A stretch of 18,341 bases of DNA from Bacteroidota bacterium (GTDB lineage: Bacteria > Bacteroidota > Bacteroidia > Bacteroidales > Prolixibacteraceae), in contig JAEYNZ010000012.1 in assembly GCA_023412195.1 (NCBI GenBank), positions 1 through 18,341 on the forward strand, read 5' to 3'. The translations under genes and the position numbers were made by a program. Shown here piece by piece: positions 7,931-14,236 of the stretch; position 1 is the stretch's first letter, and the number at the start of each line of letters is the position of its first letter. The notes under the pieces were generated by a model, which saw only the letters and a program-made list of their open reading frames with translations, had not been told where the DNA came from and ran no database searches.

Positions 7931-8302
7931 TTAAATGATAGACATAAATGCGGCAAGTTGATCTCTTGTTATTGCCCCACCTATGTAATATTTAGTTTTC
8001 CCATATCTGGTTTTCTCCTTTATTTCATTTCCTTCCACATAATATCTTGTTGATCCAAACTTATTGTTATCTTTTACTTCCTTACCATCAAAATAGTAAC
8101 GAACTTTTCCATATTTGTTTTTTTCTTTTATCTCATTCCCATCCAAATAAAACTTAGTGGTTCCGTGCTTAGTTTTCTCTTTTACCTCATTTCCATCTAT
8201 ATAAAAAAGTGTAGTACCATATTTGTTTTTTTCTTTTATTTCATTTCCATCAATATAAAAGATAGTATTACCATATCTATTTTTTTCTTTGATTTCAGCC
8301 AT
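7931..8302 (-). CDS. Six-fold 18-residue repeat protein, 123 aa
   Basis: After Met-Ala the protein consists of six head-to-tail units of exactly 18 residues with the pattern E-[IV]-K-E-K-x-[KR]-[YH]-G-x-[TV]-x-[FY]-Y-[IL]-[DE]-G-N, followed by a 13-residue cap (ITRDQLAAFMSII). Each unit predicts two short beta strands separated by the invariant Gly turns, so the chain should form a small beta solenoid or propeller-like beta flower. There is no signal peptide, so it is cytosolic. The unit resembles nothing I can name firmly; WG-repeat and beta-flower families are the nearest in style. It lies about 100 bp upstream of the PIN/GNAT gene on the same strand, so it could be cotranscribed or independent. 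AT-rich DNA like its neighbours. Confidence 0.75.
   Translation of the reverse strand: MAEIKEKNRYGNTIFYIDGNEIKEKNKYGTTLFYIDGNEVKEKTKHGTTKFYLDGNEIKEKNKYGKVRYYFDGKEVKDNNKFGSTRYYVEGNEIKEKTRYGKTKYYIGGAITRDQLAAFMSII
7931..8302 (-). repeat. 54-bp coding tandem repeat, six units
   Basis: The DNA encoding the 18-residue units is a six-unit, 54-bp tandem array with no indels between units. Units 1 and 2 (nearest the start) are the most alike; the later ones have drifted at silent and replacement sites. This suggests growth by unequal crossing-over followed by selection on the encoded protein. Confidence 0.75.
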
Positions 8303-8619
8303 GATACAGTTTATTATTTAGTTAAAAATTATAGTTGCTAATTAATTTTAAAAAATTGTGGTATTTCCATTTGCTATGTTACCATATCTCCAATGTAAAA
8401 CTTATGCAAAAAATGCTTTATTGGAGGCTAAAAGTTGCGAGTTCCGTCTTGGCACTATATGTTTACAGGAAAATCTTGTGATGTGGCCATGGCTCAGTTC
8501 TTTTATCATTTTAGCTTCAGGTTTAAAGGCATAAAGCTAACGGATGTTTAATAAAATACCAAAATAATTCACAGAATTGTGTAACTGATTATCACAATAA
8601 TTACTTTTATGGTCAGACT
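8303..8619. other. AT-rich intergenic stretch, no confident gene
   Basis: Only short frames exist here. One - strand frame of about 40 residues (containing KPEAKMIKELSHGHITRF) ends near 8400 and begins right after a stop codon; it might be a gene remnant, but nothing supports expression. TACTTTTA at 8602-8609 is one base off the TAnnTTTG -7 box and lies ahead of the orphan signal-peptide frame. GC content starts to rise after this stretch. Confidence 0.4.
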
Positions 8620-8633
8620 AAAAACCGTTCATA

Positions 8634-8735
8634 ATGAAAACACCATTTATTTTATTGCTCTGCCTGCTGTGTGTGAATGTCGTTGCTCAGGAAAATGCAG
8701 AAATCCCCATATTCTCTCTTCTCAAAATGGCATAA
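8634..8735 (+). pseudogene. Orphan duplicate of the DUF4139-gene signal peptide
   Basis: The 33-codon frame begins MKTPFILLLCLLCVNVVAQEN, almost the same as the start of the DUF4139-like pseudogene 893 bp downstream (MKTPFILLLCLLCVNVFAQEN). The DNA identity starts about 14 bases before the ATG and covers about 70 bases with only a few mismatches. After QEN the frame reads AEIPIF, then unrelated sequence and a stop at 8733. In the downstream copy NAEIP occurs 28 residues further in, so this copy looks like the same gene with that segment deleted before it dissolves into unrelated sequence. A longer frame in another register (8609-8968) overlaps it and looks spurious. Confidence 0.7.
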
Positions 8736-9129
8736 GACTATTTGCAAGGGCAGGATCGATAGCAGCAATGTTGATTGTTTCATCCTGGTCAGTAGCATAT
8801 TCAATGACACCACTGGCGGCATGTCATCACTGCTCCATGCATTCGGACTATAGAGCCTGCAAGGTGCGCCACACCGGGCATATATTTACCTTAATAAAAT
8901 TGCCACGAAAACTTACCTGTTTAAGACTGATTCAAGTCTATACCATGCCTATACCAGGTCTATGCTAAATTTAATTAAACACGGAGCAGGTATAGACAAG
9001 GTATAACCCGGGAGTAAGGGTAAAATACCGGATATTTCTTTTGGGGAATATGTGGCAATTATGTCGTCCTGCGTATTTCACGGTGAAGCGTTATACTGAA
9101 AAATTCATTCCGTTCAATTTTAAATCCTG

Positions 9130-9143
9130 AGGTTCATGAACCT
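9130..9143. repeat. 14-bp perfect palindrome AGGTTCATGAACCT
   Basis: AGGTTCATGAACCT equals its own reverse complement. It sits in non-coding DNA about 320 bp before a candidate promoter. It could be an operator for a dimeric regulator, or chance. Confidence 0.35.
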
Positions 9144-9352
9144 GAACATTTTTCAGATACAAACGCTTCATGCATCAAAGATTCTTCACCATGAGAGCTG
9201 GTCCGGGAAACAAACCGGAATGCATGGAAGCATTACAAAACTTTGACTCCTGATTCAGAAAAAGGCATAAAACACGGCATGAGGCGGGTAAAATCCTTTT
9301 ATCTTTCTACAAAACTTTATTTCCATTCCGGCTTTAATTTTAAAAAACGATG

Positions 9353-9369
9353 AACCTGGACCCCAGGTT
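9353..9369. repeat. Short hairpin, 7-bp stem
   Basis: AACCTGG and CCAGGTT are separated by three bases. No U-tract follows, so it is not a canonical terminator. Its role is unknown. Confidence 0.35.
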
Positions 9370-9445
9370 ACCCTGCTCCTGCCGGATCCATATATACATT
9401 TCTGCTGCTGCTGCCATTAGTTTCGTTTATACATAAAAATGGCGC

Positions 9446-9476
9446 TTTGCTGTAACCGCCTCTATTATTATATTTA
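9446..9476 (+). promoter_or_regulatory. Candidate Bacteroidota promoter for the DUF4139-like gene
   Basis: TTTG at 9446-9449 and TATATTTA at 9469-9476 are separated by 19 bases. They match the Bacteroidota -33 box (TTTG) and all but the last base of the -7 box (TAnnTTTG). Transcription would start near 9483, leaving a leader of about 44 bases before the ATG at 9527. Confidence 0.45.
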
Positions 9477-10317
9477 CACGCATCACCTTTAAGCCATTTT
9501 AGGAATCTGATAAAAAACCGTTCATCATGAAAACACCATTTATTTTATTGCTCTGCCTGCTGTGTGTGAATGTCTTTGCACAGGAGAATCTGGAGAAGGA
9601 AATTGCCACTGAAGTTTCGGAAGTGACTGTTTTTATATCGGGGGCGGAGATTACCCGGAGGAAGAATGCGGAGATCCCCCGCGGGACAACTATCCTGAAG
9701 TTCAGCAACCTCTCCCCTTTCATCGATGCCAAGAGCGTGCAGGTGAAAGCTACCGGAGAGGTCATGGTCCTGTCGGTCAACCACCAGCAGAATTTCCTGG
9801 GTGAACCTGAAAAGCCGGCTGAAGTGAAAGCCATTGAAGCCAAAATAAAGGAAACGGATGAACTTGTAAACCTGGAGCGGACACACCTGGCCATCCTCGA
9901 GGAAGAAATCGCTTTCCTGAAGTAGAACCGGGTCATCGAAAAACAGGGAACTGAGCCTGTCGAAGTTCAGCAACCGCCTCACCAGCCTGATGCTGAAAAA
10001 AATTGAGCGGAACAAGACTCTGGTCGATGCAAAACGCTCGTCGATGTCCGCTATGCCTCAGACACCCTGAAGGTTTCACTGGGTAAGGATAAAAACATAG
10101 GCATCAGCCGTGAAAACGTGAAGGACTTTACAACCCGGCAGTTCATCGGTACAACAGGATGTAGTGGCCACGTGATGAAAATCGAGCGGCAGCGAAGGGA
10201 ATCTGTGGCATATCTTTTTGTGGCGCAGGAACTGAAAGCACTAACATGGACTTCCTGTTAGGTACTCCATGCCGCAAGAACTCATATTTATTATGCTTGG
10301 ATTTTAATCAATCCAGG

Positions 10318-10410
10318 TCATCCTATGTCAGTTATCACCCATTTGTCATTTTCTTTTGCCAGCTCAACTTCGCCACCTTGATAACCAAATTTATTCAATC
10401 TCGCAATATT
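10318..10410 (-). pseudogene. C-terminal tail of an unknown protein
   Basis: A - strand frame reads RNIARLNKFGYQGG, then EVELAKENDKWVITDIG, then stop (TGA at 10318-10320). The ending, a charged strand then KWVITDI, resembles the last strand of small NTF2/SnoaL-like or similar alpha-beta barrel proteins, but this is a guess. It overlaps the end of the SRPBCC gene in a different frame, so it may be a frameshifted remnant of a gene once fused or adjacent to it. Confidence 0.3.
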
Positions 10411-10852
10411 TCTTGTATTTATTCAAAATGTAATCCCAGCCTTGTTCCGAGTCCATCATTTTTCTGTAATCGTCTGAACCATCTCCATGATTTTCAAAAT
10501 TAAGATGCTCAAACTTTATTGTCGTTGATCTGCCATCCTGTATAAAATCCACACTTATGTCACTTGCTTTGTCAGGATTCGGAATTGGTTCCCGATTTGG
10601 ACTTATCTGCCATTTTAATCTTAATTTTTTGTGTTCTGTAAATTCTGTAACTGTTCCCCAATCGCAGCGAAACCCATTAGGACCAATTTCTGTACAAAGC
10701 CCGTCCTTTCTGCCGTCAATTTTGATTACTTCCAGTTTATCTTGCGACCAGGTATATTCCTTTGGCCACCATTCATTCAATTCCTTTACGAACTTGTGAA
10801 AAGCTGTTTCAGATGGAATTTTAACCGTAAGCCTTTTTGTTATACTTTTCAT
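10391..10852 (-). CDS. SRPBCC / AHSA1-like domain protein, 153 aa
   Basis: An intact single-domain protein of the START/SRPBCC superfamily, AHSA1 (activator of Hsp90 ATPase homologue 1-like) branch. Diagnostic stretches are WWPKEYTWS, EIGPNGFRCDWGTVTEF, LKWQISPNREP, ISVDFIQDGRSTTIKFEHL and the final helix MMDSEQGWDYILNKYKKY. These proteins have a helix-grip fold enclosing a hydrophobic pocket; bacterial members are mostly of unknown function. There is no signal peptide. The gene lies inside the broken DUF4139-like gene on the opposite strand, so it came with the DNA that separates that gene's pieces. Its start overlaps (ATGA) the stop of a 27-residue frame (10849-10932) beginning MRQGEIWHVNPGFG, which may be the cut remnant of an upstream gene. 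Confidence 0.8.
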   Translation of the reverse strand: MKSITKRLTVKIPSETAFHKFVKELNEWWPKEYTWSQDKLEVIKIDGRKDGLCTEIGPNGFRCDWGTVTEFTEHKKLRLKWQISPNREPIPNPDKASDISVDFIQDGRSTTIKFEHLNFENHGDGSDDYRKMMDSEQGWDYILNKYKKYCEIE

Positions 10853-11177
10853 CCTAAGGTCATTATTTGATTTATATTAAGCACATCTGTTCCAAAACCA
10901 GGATTTACATGCCAAATTTCACCTTGCCTCATAAAAATCTTCAAAATCAAGTTTGTTAAATTCCGTCAGTTCTTTATTGTTCTTGTTTTCTCAGAATCAT
11001 GCGTGTCTGGTAACCAATTTAACCAACTAAACCTGATTGACCAGTTACGGGCACCTGTTAAAGTTAAGAAACAAGATTAGTGAACTCTCCAGTGTTCTGT
11101 ATCATAACCGGTTTCAACAAAATGATAACCTGGGTTGCACTTCTTCCTTTACAGACTGCAACCGCCGGATGGTATCC
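10853..11177. other. Gene-remnant DNA between the SRPBCC gene and the pseudogene's C-terminal piece
   Basis: This part of the intervening DNA contains only scraps. A 27-residue - strand frame (10849-10932, MRQGEIWHVNPGFG...) has a start faintly like MazF-type toxins (MxQGEIWxVN) but lacks everything after it. A second - strand end reads ELTEFNKLDFEDFYEAR. Neither can be assigned. From 11037 a + strand frame is open but shows no recognisable motif. Confidence 0.35.
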
Positions 11178-11489
11178 AAAAAACCTTCAGAAACGGAAAA
11201 GGTTCATTTGGGTTCAAACGGGACCTGCTGTCGTATGAATATATGACAGAGAACCTGACAACCGGCCTGAATGAACCTATTTAAAGGAAAAGACGAAATC
11301 GAAGTGGATGTAAGGGGCCTTTCGGGCGGCAAACTCAGCAAACTGACAGGTGAAGTAAAGTGGGAATTTGTGCTGAAACCTTCGGAAAGGAAGGAACTCA
11401 GCCTGAAGTATGCCGTGAAGTACCCGAAGAACAGGAGCCTGGTGGTGGAGTAAAGAGGAACGACAGAGCGACAGGGCGACCGGGCGAGG

Positions 11490-11509
11490 CCTGCCTGCCG
11501 GCAGGCAGG
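11490..11509. repeat. 20-bp perfect palindrome CCTGCCTGCCGGCAGGCAGG
   Basis: CCTGCCTGCCGGCAGGCAGG is identical to its reverse complement. It lies just downstream of the broken DUF4139-like gene. A related imperfect version follows at 11584-11608. Such CTGCC/GGCAG palindromes occur as interspersed repeats in several uncultured lineages. Confidence 0.7.
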
Positions 11510-11583
11510 GGGCGACTGAAAGAACGACTGGACGACGAAGGGAAATCTGTGCTCATCTGTGTAATCCACATCGGGTGCGGCCG

Positions 11584-11608
11584 ACCTGCCTGCAAAGGCA
11601 GACAGGCA
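11584..11608. repeat. Imperfect CTGCCTG/CAGGCAG hairpin
   Basis: CTGCCTG pairs with CAGGCAG across a short loop containing AAAGG. It shares its stem sequence with the perfect palindrome about 90 bp upstream, so the two are probably copies of one repeat family. Confidence 0.55.
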
Positions 11609-11871
11609 GACTTTGGGTGCCCCCCTTCACAAGAGCTAGGCTACAGTGCCAAAGAAGGTAGGGGGACTGGAGCACGGATCAGAGGTCACAGGGTAGAGAA
11701 CTAAGAGCGAAGAGCAGGAGGATTCTGGTTTTAAGGCATGTCCATGAAGTTCCCTGTTTGCATTATTTTTTAATAAACATAAACCTAAAGTGGTTGTTAT
11801 CTTTTGTCATTAGTACCAGCAAAGAAATTAAACTGACATGTTTTAGATATCCTGAAATAAATGTTACTGGG

Positions 11872-13755
11872 ATGACTTATTATTACAAAGGCTTATACCT
11901 CATTTGTCTTTTTCTTAGCATTGCTTTCGGAGTTGCTGCACAACAACCTTGTGGCACGGGTGCTCCCGATCCGGCAGAGGAAGCCCGGCTTGCCGGCATC
12001 ATGCAGCAGGCACTGTCGGAACGCCGTGATACAGACAGTGCGTGGGCCAGAATATATTATGTCCCCCTTAAAATTCACATTGTAAGGCACAGCAAAGGAG
12101 AAGTGGCTATTGAGGAAAGCAGGGTTCTGGCGCACCTTACAGAAGCCAATAAACATTTTCTGGGTGCCGGTCTTCAGTTTTATATGGCTGGAGACTTTAA
12201 TTACATTGACCTGGATCAGGCTTTTTATCTCAGGGAAAGTGAACACCACATCCTGACATCAAATACAGCAAAGTATAAAATGGAAGGGGTCATCAACCTT
12301 TTTTACCCGCATAACATTGACGGCCCTAGAGGTTTTGCAGAATTCCCTCCTTCCACTTATGTTGTAGTAGCAGGTAATATAAGCGATCCGAAAACACTGA
12401 TTCATGAATTCGGACATTCCTTTTTTCGCACCCACACGCATGCGGCAAATGAAACTGAGTTGCATGAGCGTGTCGATGGATCCAACTGCCATGCAGCCGG
12501 AGATAATGTCTGCGACACACCCGCTGACCCATACGGGCTCCCGGGTGCATCAGCTGATATTAATGGCTACACCGGTACTGTTACAGATGCCAATGGTGAT
12601 CTTTATGCTCCCATGTTGGAGAATTTTATGTCCTACTGGGAACGTAGTTACATCTTTCAGAAATTTACATTGCAGCAGTTACAATTTATGCGTCTGGTGT
12701 GTGAAAACTACTTTGGGCCTGAAGGCTTTTATCCTTTCAATCACAACCATATGCCGGTGAATGCTCCTTCTGCTCTGACTGCTTCCTTTCAGGCAGGAGT
12801 TGAAACTCCCTCCTTTGTTCACCTCAAATGGCAGGACAATTCCAGCAATGAAACCAGCTTCTTTATTGAAAGGTCCACCTTTCCCGATCATGGCTTTTAT
12901 AGTGTAGGTTACAGTGTTCGGAATACAACTGAATTTGATGACAAGACTGCAAATGCAGATCAAACCTACTATTACAGAATCAGGCCTGTAAATTCACGTA
13001 ATGCATTTTCAGAAGTTATCAGCATACAAACGCCCGCTTTTTATTGTGTTCCTTCAGCAGATCCTTGTTCAACCCACAGCAAAATCATTCATAACTTTAA
13101 TATTTCTTCCGGAAACAATGTGATAGTGAATGGAAATCCGGATTCCTGTTTCAGCTACAGCTACCTTTCCCGTCCGGCCAGTACCCTTCAGGCGGCAAAC
13201 AGCTACACGCTTTCCTTAAAAATAGAAAACGGTCACGAAATGTTCTCAACTGCCTGGATTGATTATAACCGGAATATGCAATTTGAAGACGAAGAGGTCA
13301 TATATAGCAGTGGATCAGCCATGAATGTGCATACCGCAGATTTTGATGTTCCTGAAAACCTTACCGATGGCCTTTACCGGATGAGGATACGTGCCGAATT
13401 CGTGCAGTCCGAGGCTAAATCTTCCTGTACAGCAGCATATTTTTTTGGGGAAATAAGAGACATTGAGTTCAGTATAAATGCGCAGGTAACGCACAGTGCA
13501 GAGCAATTGCCGGATGCAGGCATTATGATCTTTCCCAATCCCGCAGAGGACCATGTCAATATTAGAATGCCGGCGGGGTTACGCTGGGAGAAAATTGAAT
13601 TGCTTGATGCAAGGGGAGTACGGGTGGCCGAAAAAAACTATTCATCCGGAAGTAGTATTTCTTTCATAACCAGTAGCCTTAATGCAGGTTTTTATGTAGT
13701 CAGGATCAGCACCTCAACTCATGTTTTGAGTAGGAAAGTCGTTATACAGAAATAG
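11872..13755 (+). CDS. Secreted M43 (pappalysin/cytophagalysin-like) metalloprotease with FN3, GEVED and T9SS sorting domains, 627 aa
   Basis: I chose the ATG at 11872 because it opens a clean signal peptide (KGLYLICLFLSIAFGVAAQ). An earlier in-frame ATG at 11758 would put 38 odd residues before it. Residues 60-290 are the protease: zinc site HEFGHSFFRTH (178-188), then GDNVCDTPADP (210-220), a hallmark of M43 enzymes, and the Met-turn NFMSYW (Met253). The usual HExxHxxGxxH has Phe185 where Gly is expected; the third His is kept. Residues 297-387 are a fibronectin type III domain (LKWQDNSSNETSFFIERS). Residues 440-535 are a GEVED domain (AWIDYNRNMQFEDEEVI). From about 540 comes a T9SS type A sorting domain (FPNPAEDHVNI ... 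AGFYVVRIST ... RKVVIQK). It is exported by Sec, then to the surface or medium by T9SS, and likely degrades protein. Monocistronic by layout. Confidence 0.9.
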   Translation: MTYYYKGLYLICLFLSIAFGVAAQQPCGTGAPDPAEEARLAGIMQQALSERRDTDSAWARIYYVPLKIHIVRHSKGEVAIEESRVLAHLTEANKHFLGAGLQFYMAGDFNYIDLDQAFYLRESEHHILTSNTAKYKMEGVINLFYPHNIDGPRGFAEFPPSTYVVVAGNISDPKTLIHEFGHSFFRTHTHAANETELHERVDGSNCHAAGDNVCDTPADPYGLPGASADINGYTGTVTDANGDLYAPMLENFMSYWERSYIFQKFTLQQLQFMRLVCENYFGPEGFYPFNHNHMPVNAPSALTASFQAGVETPSFVHLKWQDNSSNETSFFIERSTFPDHGFYSVGYSVRNTTEFDDKTANADQTYYYRIRPVNSRNAFSEVISIQTPAFYCVPSADPCSTHSKIIHNFNISSGNNVIVNGNPDSCFSYSYLSRPASTLQAANSYTLSLKIENGHEMFSTAWIDYNRNMQFEDEEVIYSSGSAMNVHTADFDVPENLTDGLYRMRIRAEFVQSEAKSSCTAAYFFGEIRDIEFSINAQVTHSAEQLPDAGIMIFPNPAEDHVNIRMPAGLRWEKIELLDARGVRVAEKNYSSGSSISFITSSLNAGFYVVRISTSTHVLSRKVVIQK

Positions 13756-13878
13756 TTTTAAGGAGCTTTCCACAGTCAAAGATCTCTATCCTGGTAAGGC
13801 ACAAGCGCACACAGAAAACATCAAGCCATCTTTGTGAAACCTTCGTGGCTTCGAGTCTTAGTGGCGAATCCAGGCCCG

Positions 13879-13919
13879 CAATATCCGGATCAACGGCTGC
13901 TTTAAATGTACCACAGGCC
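13879..13919. repeat. Repeat module B, copy 1
   Basis: About 41 bases running from CAATATCCGG through AACGGCTGCTTTA to ACCACAGGCC. A second copy lies at 18302-18341, at the window end, with a few substitutions. It lies near a module A copy at both places. Confidence 0.7.
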
Positions 13920-14012
13920 ATCGGGACTTTGACTTTCCCAAGTCAAAGGTCTCTCTATCCTGGTATTGACCGGGTGATAAATATAAACCGGCAGAAGTGC
14001 CAATCTGGTTTC

Positions 14013-14094
14013 GGGAGGCGGGGATTCCAATCCACGCATTCATTGATGGAAAAAATCCAGCGGATTGGAATCCGCTGACCCCAGGAAGTCCCTG
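14013..14094. repeat. Repeat module A, copy 1 (hairpin element)
   Basis: Bases 14013-14045 are identical to 18153-18185, and similarity continues to the end of the module. It contains CAGCGGATTGGAATCCGCTG (14058-14077), a 9-bp stem closed by two bases. An alternative 12-bp pairing exists between GGATTCCAATCC (14022-14033) and GGATTGGAATCC (14062-14073). The tail is CCCAGGAAGTCCCTGCA, matching the CTCCCG...TCCCTGCA tails of the other copies. Confidence 0.75.
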
Positions 14095-14157
14095 CAATTG
14101 ATCCCTTTCCTGTCTGAGAATCCGGTATCCGATAATCCGGAAATCCTTTACAATCTC

Positions 14158-14187
14158 CTTGTAATTCAATTTATTCTTTTAAATTTG
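14158..14187 (+). promoter_or_regulatory. Bacteroidota-type promoter of the nitrilase operon
   Basis: TAAATTTG at 14180-14187 is a perfect match to the -7 consensus TAnnTTTG. CTTG at 14158-14161 is one base off the TTTG -33 box, with an 18-base spacer. Transcription should start near 14194, leaving a leader of about 43 bases to the ATG at 14237. Confidence 0.6.
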
Positions 14188-14236
14188 TTAAGCACTTACT
14201 GTATTCAGACCTGTGTTTAACTATGATACGGAACCA

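Larger units (their letters stand above)
8736..9512. other. Intergenic stretch with short palindromes, no confident gene
   Basis: No convincing gene is seen. A - strand frame ending near 8705 (reading EYATDQDETINIAAIDPALA) has protein-like composition and could be a scrap of a broken gene. Visible structures are GTCTATACC (8936-8944) facing GGTATAGAC (8989-8997), a perfect 14-bp palindrome at 9130-9143, and a 7-bp stem with a 3-base loop at 9353-9369. None has a T-run, so none is a typical terminator. Confidence 0.4.
9527..11453 (+). pseudogene. Broken DUF4139 / mucoidy-inhibitor-like (MuiA family) gene, in pieces
   Basis: Piece 1 (9527-9925) is a signal peptide ending VFAQ, then the N-terminal domain (EVTVFISGAEITRR, then LKFSNLSPFIDAKSVQVKA) and the start of the coiled coil (EEEIAFLK). 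It ends at TAG, and the next codons read NRVI, which suggests a former FLKENRVI with a GAG-to-TAG change. Piece 2 (about 9969-10030, another frame) reads NRLTSLMLKKIERNKTL, more of the coiled coil. Piece 3 (10040-10165) reads DTLKVSLGKDKNIGISRENV then QFIGT, a late DUF4139 motif. Piece 4 (about 11180-11453) has KRDLLSYEY and then the terminal GEVKWEFVLKPSERKELSL and YAVKYPKNRSL. The centre of the DUF4139 domain (some 250 codons of an expected 520-600 aa protein) is missing, and about 1 kb of unrelated DNA lies between pieces 3 and 4. It cannot make the full protein; the 132-residue piece 1 could still be secreted. Confidence 0.75.
11454..11871. repeat. Low-complexity and palindromic repeat cluster, then protease leader
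   Basis: Bases 11459-11487 are a degenerate short tandem of GCGACAGG-like units. A perfect palindrome (11490-11509) and a related hairpin (11584-11608) follow. Around 11543-11570 is an ATCTGTG-type periodic stretch (AATCTGTGCTCATCTGTG) of a kind scattered in many environmental bacterial genomes. Frames running through this part on both strands are low-complexity and not believable as genes. The last ~150 bases are AT-rich and presumably hold the promoter of the protease gene; no good -33/-7 pair was found. Confidence 0.5.
13756..14157. repeat. Intergenic repeat cluster before the nitrilase operon
   Basis: There is no gene in this stretch. A sequence close to AGTCAAAGATCTCTATCCTGGTA occurs near 13778 and again near 13940, with small changes. 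Bases 13830-13863 are a degenerate CTTTGTG/CTTCGTGG/CTTAGTGG periodic stretch. Bases 13879-13919 and 14013-14094 are two modules that recur together at the right end of the window. The - strand frame that spans much of this stretch (13858-14169) is repeat-derived. Confidence 0.6.

Noticed and set aside
7931..8302. Possible CRISPR array from the regular 54-bp spacing
   Set aside because: The units are directly adjacent, with no spacers, and translate to one uninterrupted protein.
8609..8968. A 119-codon + strand frame
   Set aside because: It overlaps the orphan signal-peptide copy in a different register, has no family motif, and its Cys/His-rich composition looks like translated non-coding DNA.
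9545..10015. Long - strand frames opposite the DUF4139-like N-terminal piece
   Set aside because: They are antisense to clear DUF4139 homology and have no motif of their own.
10849..10932. MazF-like toxin start (MRQGEIWHVN)
   Set aside because: Only 27 codons, with none of the later MazF motifs; noted only as a possible remnant.
11204..11704. Overlapping frames on both strands through the repeat cluster
   Set aside because: They translate short repeats and palindromes, and only the 11271-11453 frame has homology (the DUF4139 C-terminus).
14015..14045. tRNA-like T-arm (GGGGATTCCAATCC)
   Set aside because: No acceptor, D-arm or anticodon structure fits around it; it is part of repeat module A.
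13858..14169. A 103-codon - strand frame in the intergenic repeat region
   Set aside because: It covers repeat modules A and B, with no conserved protein features.
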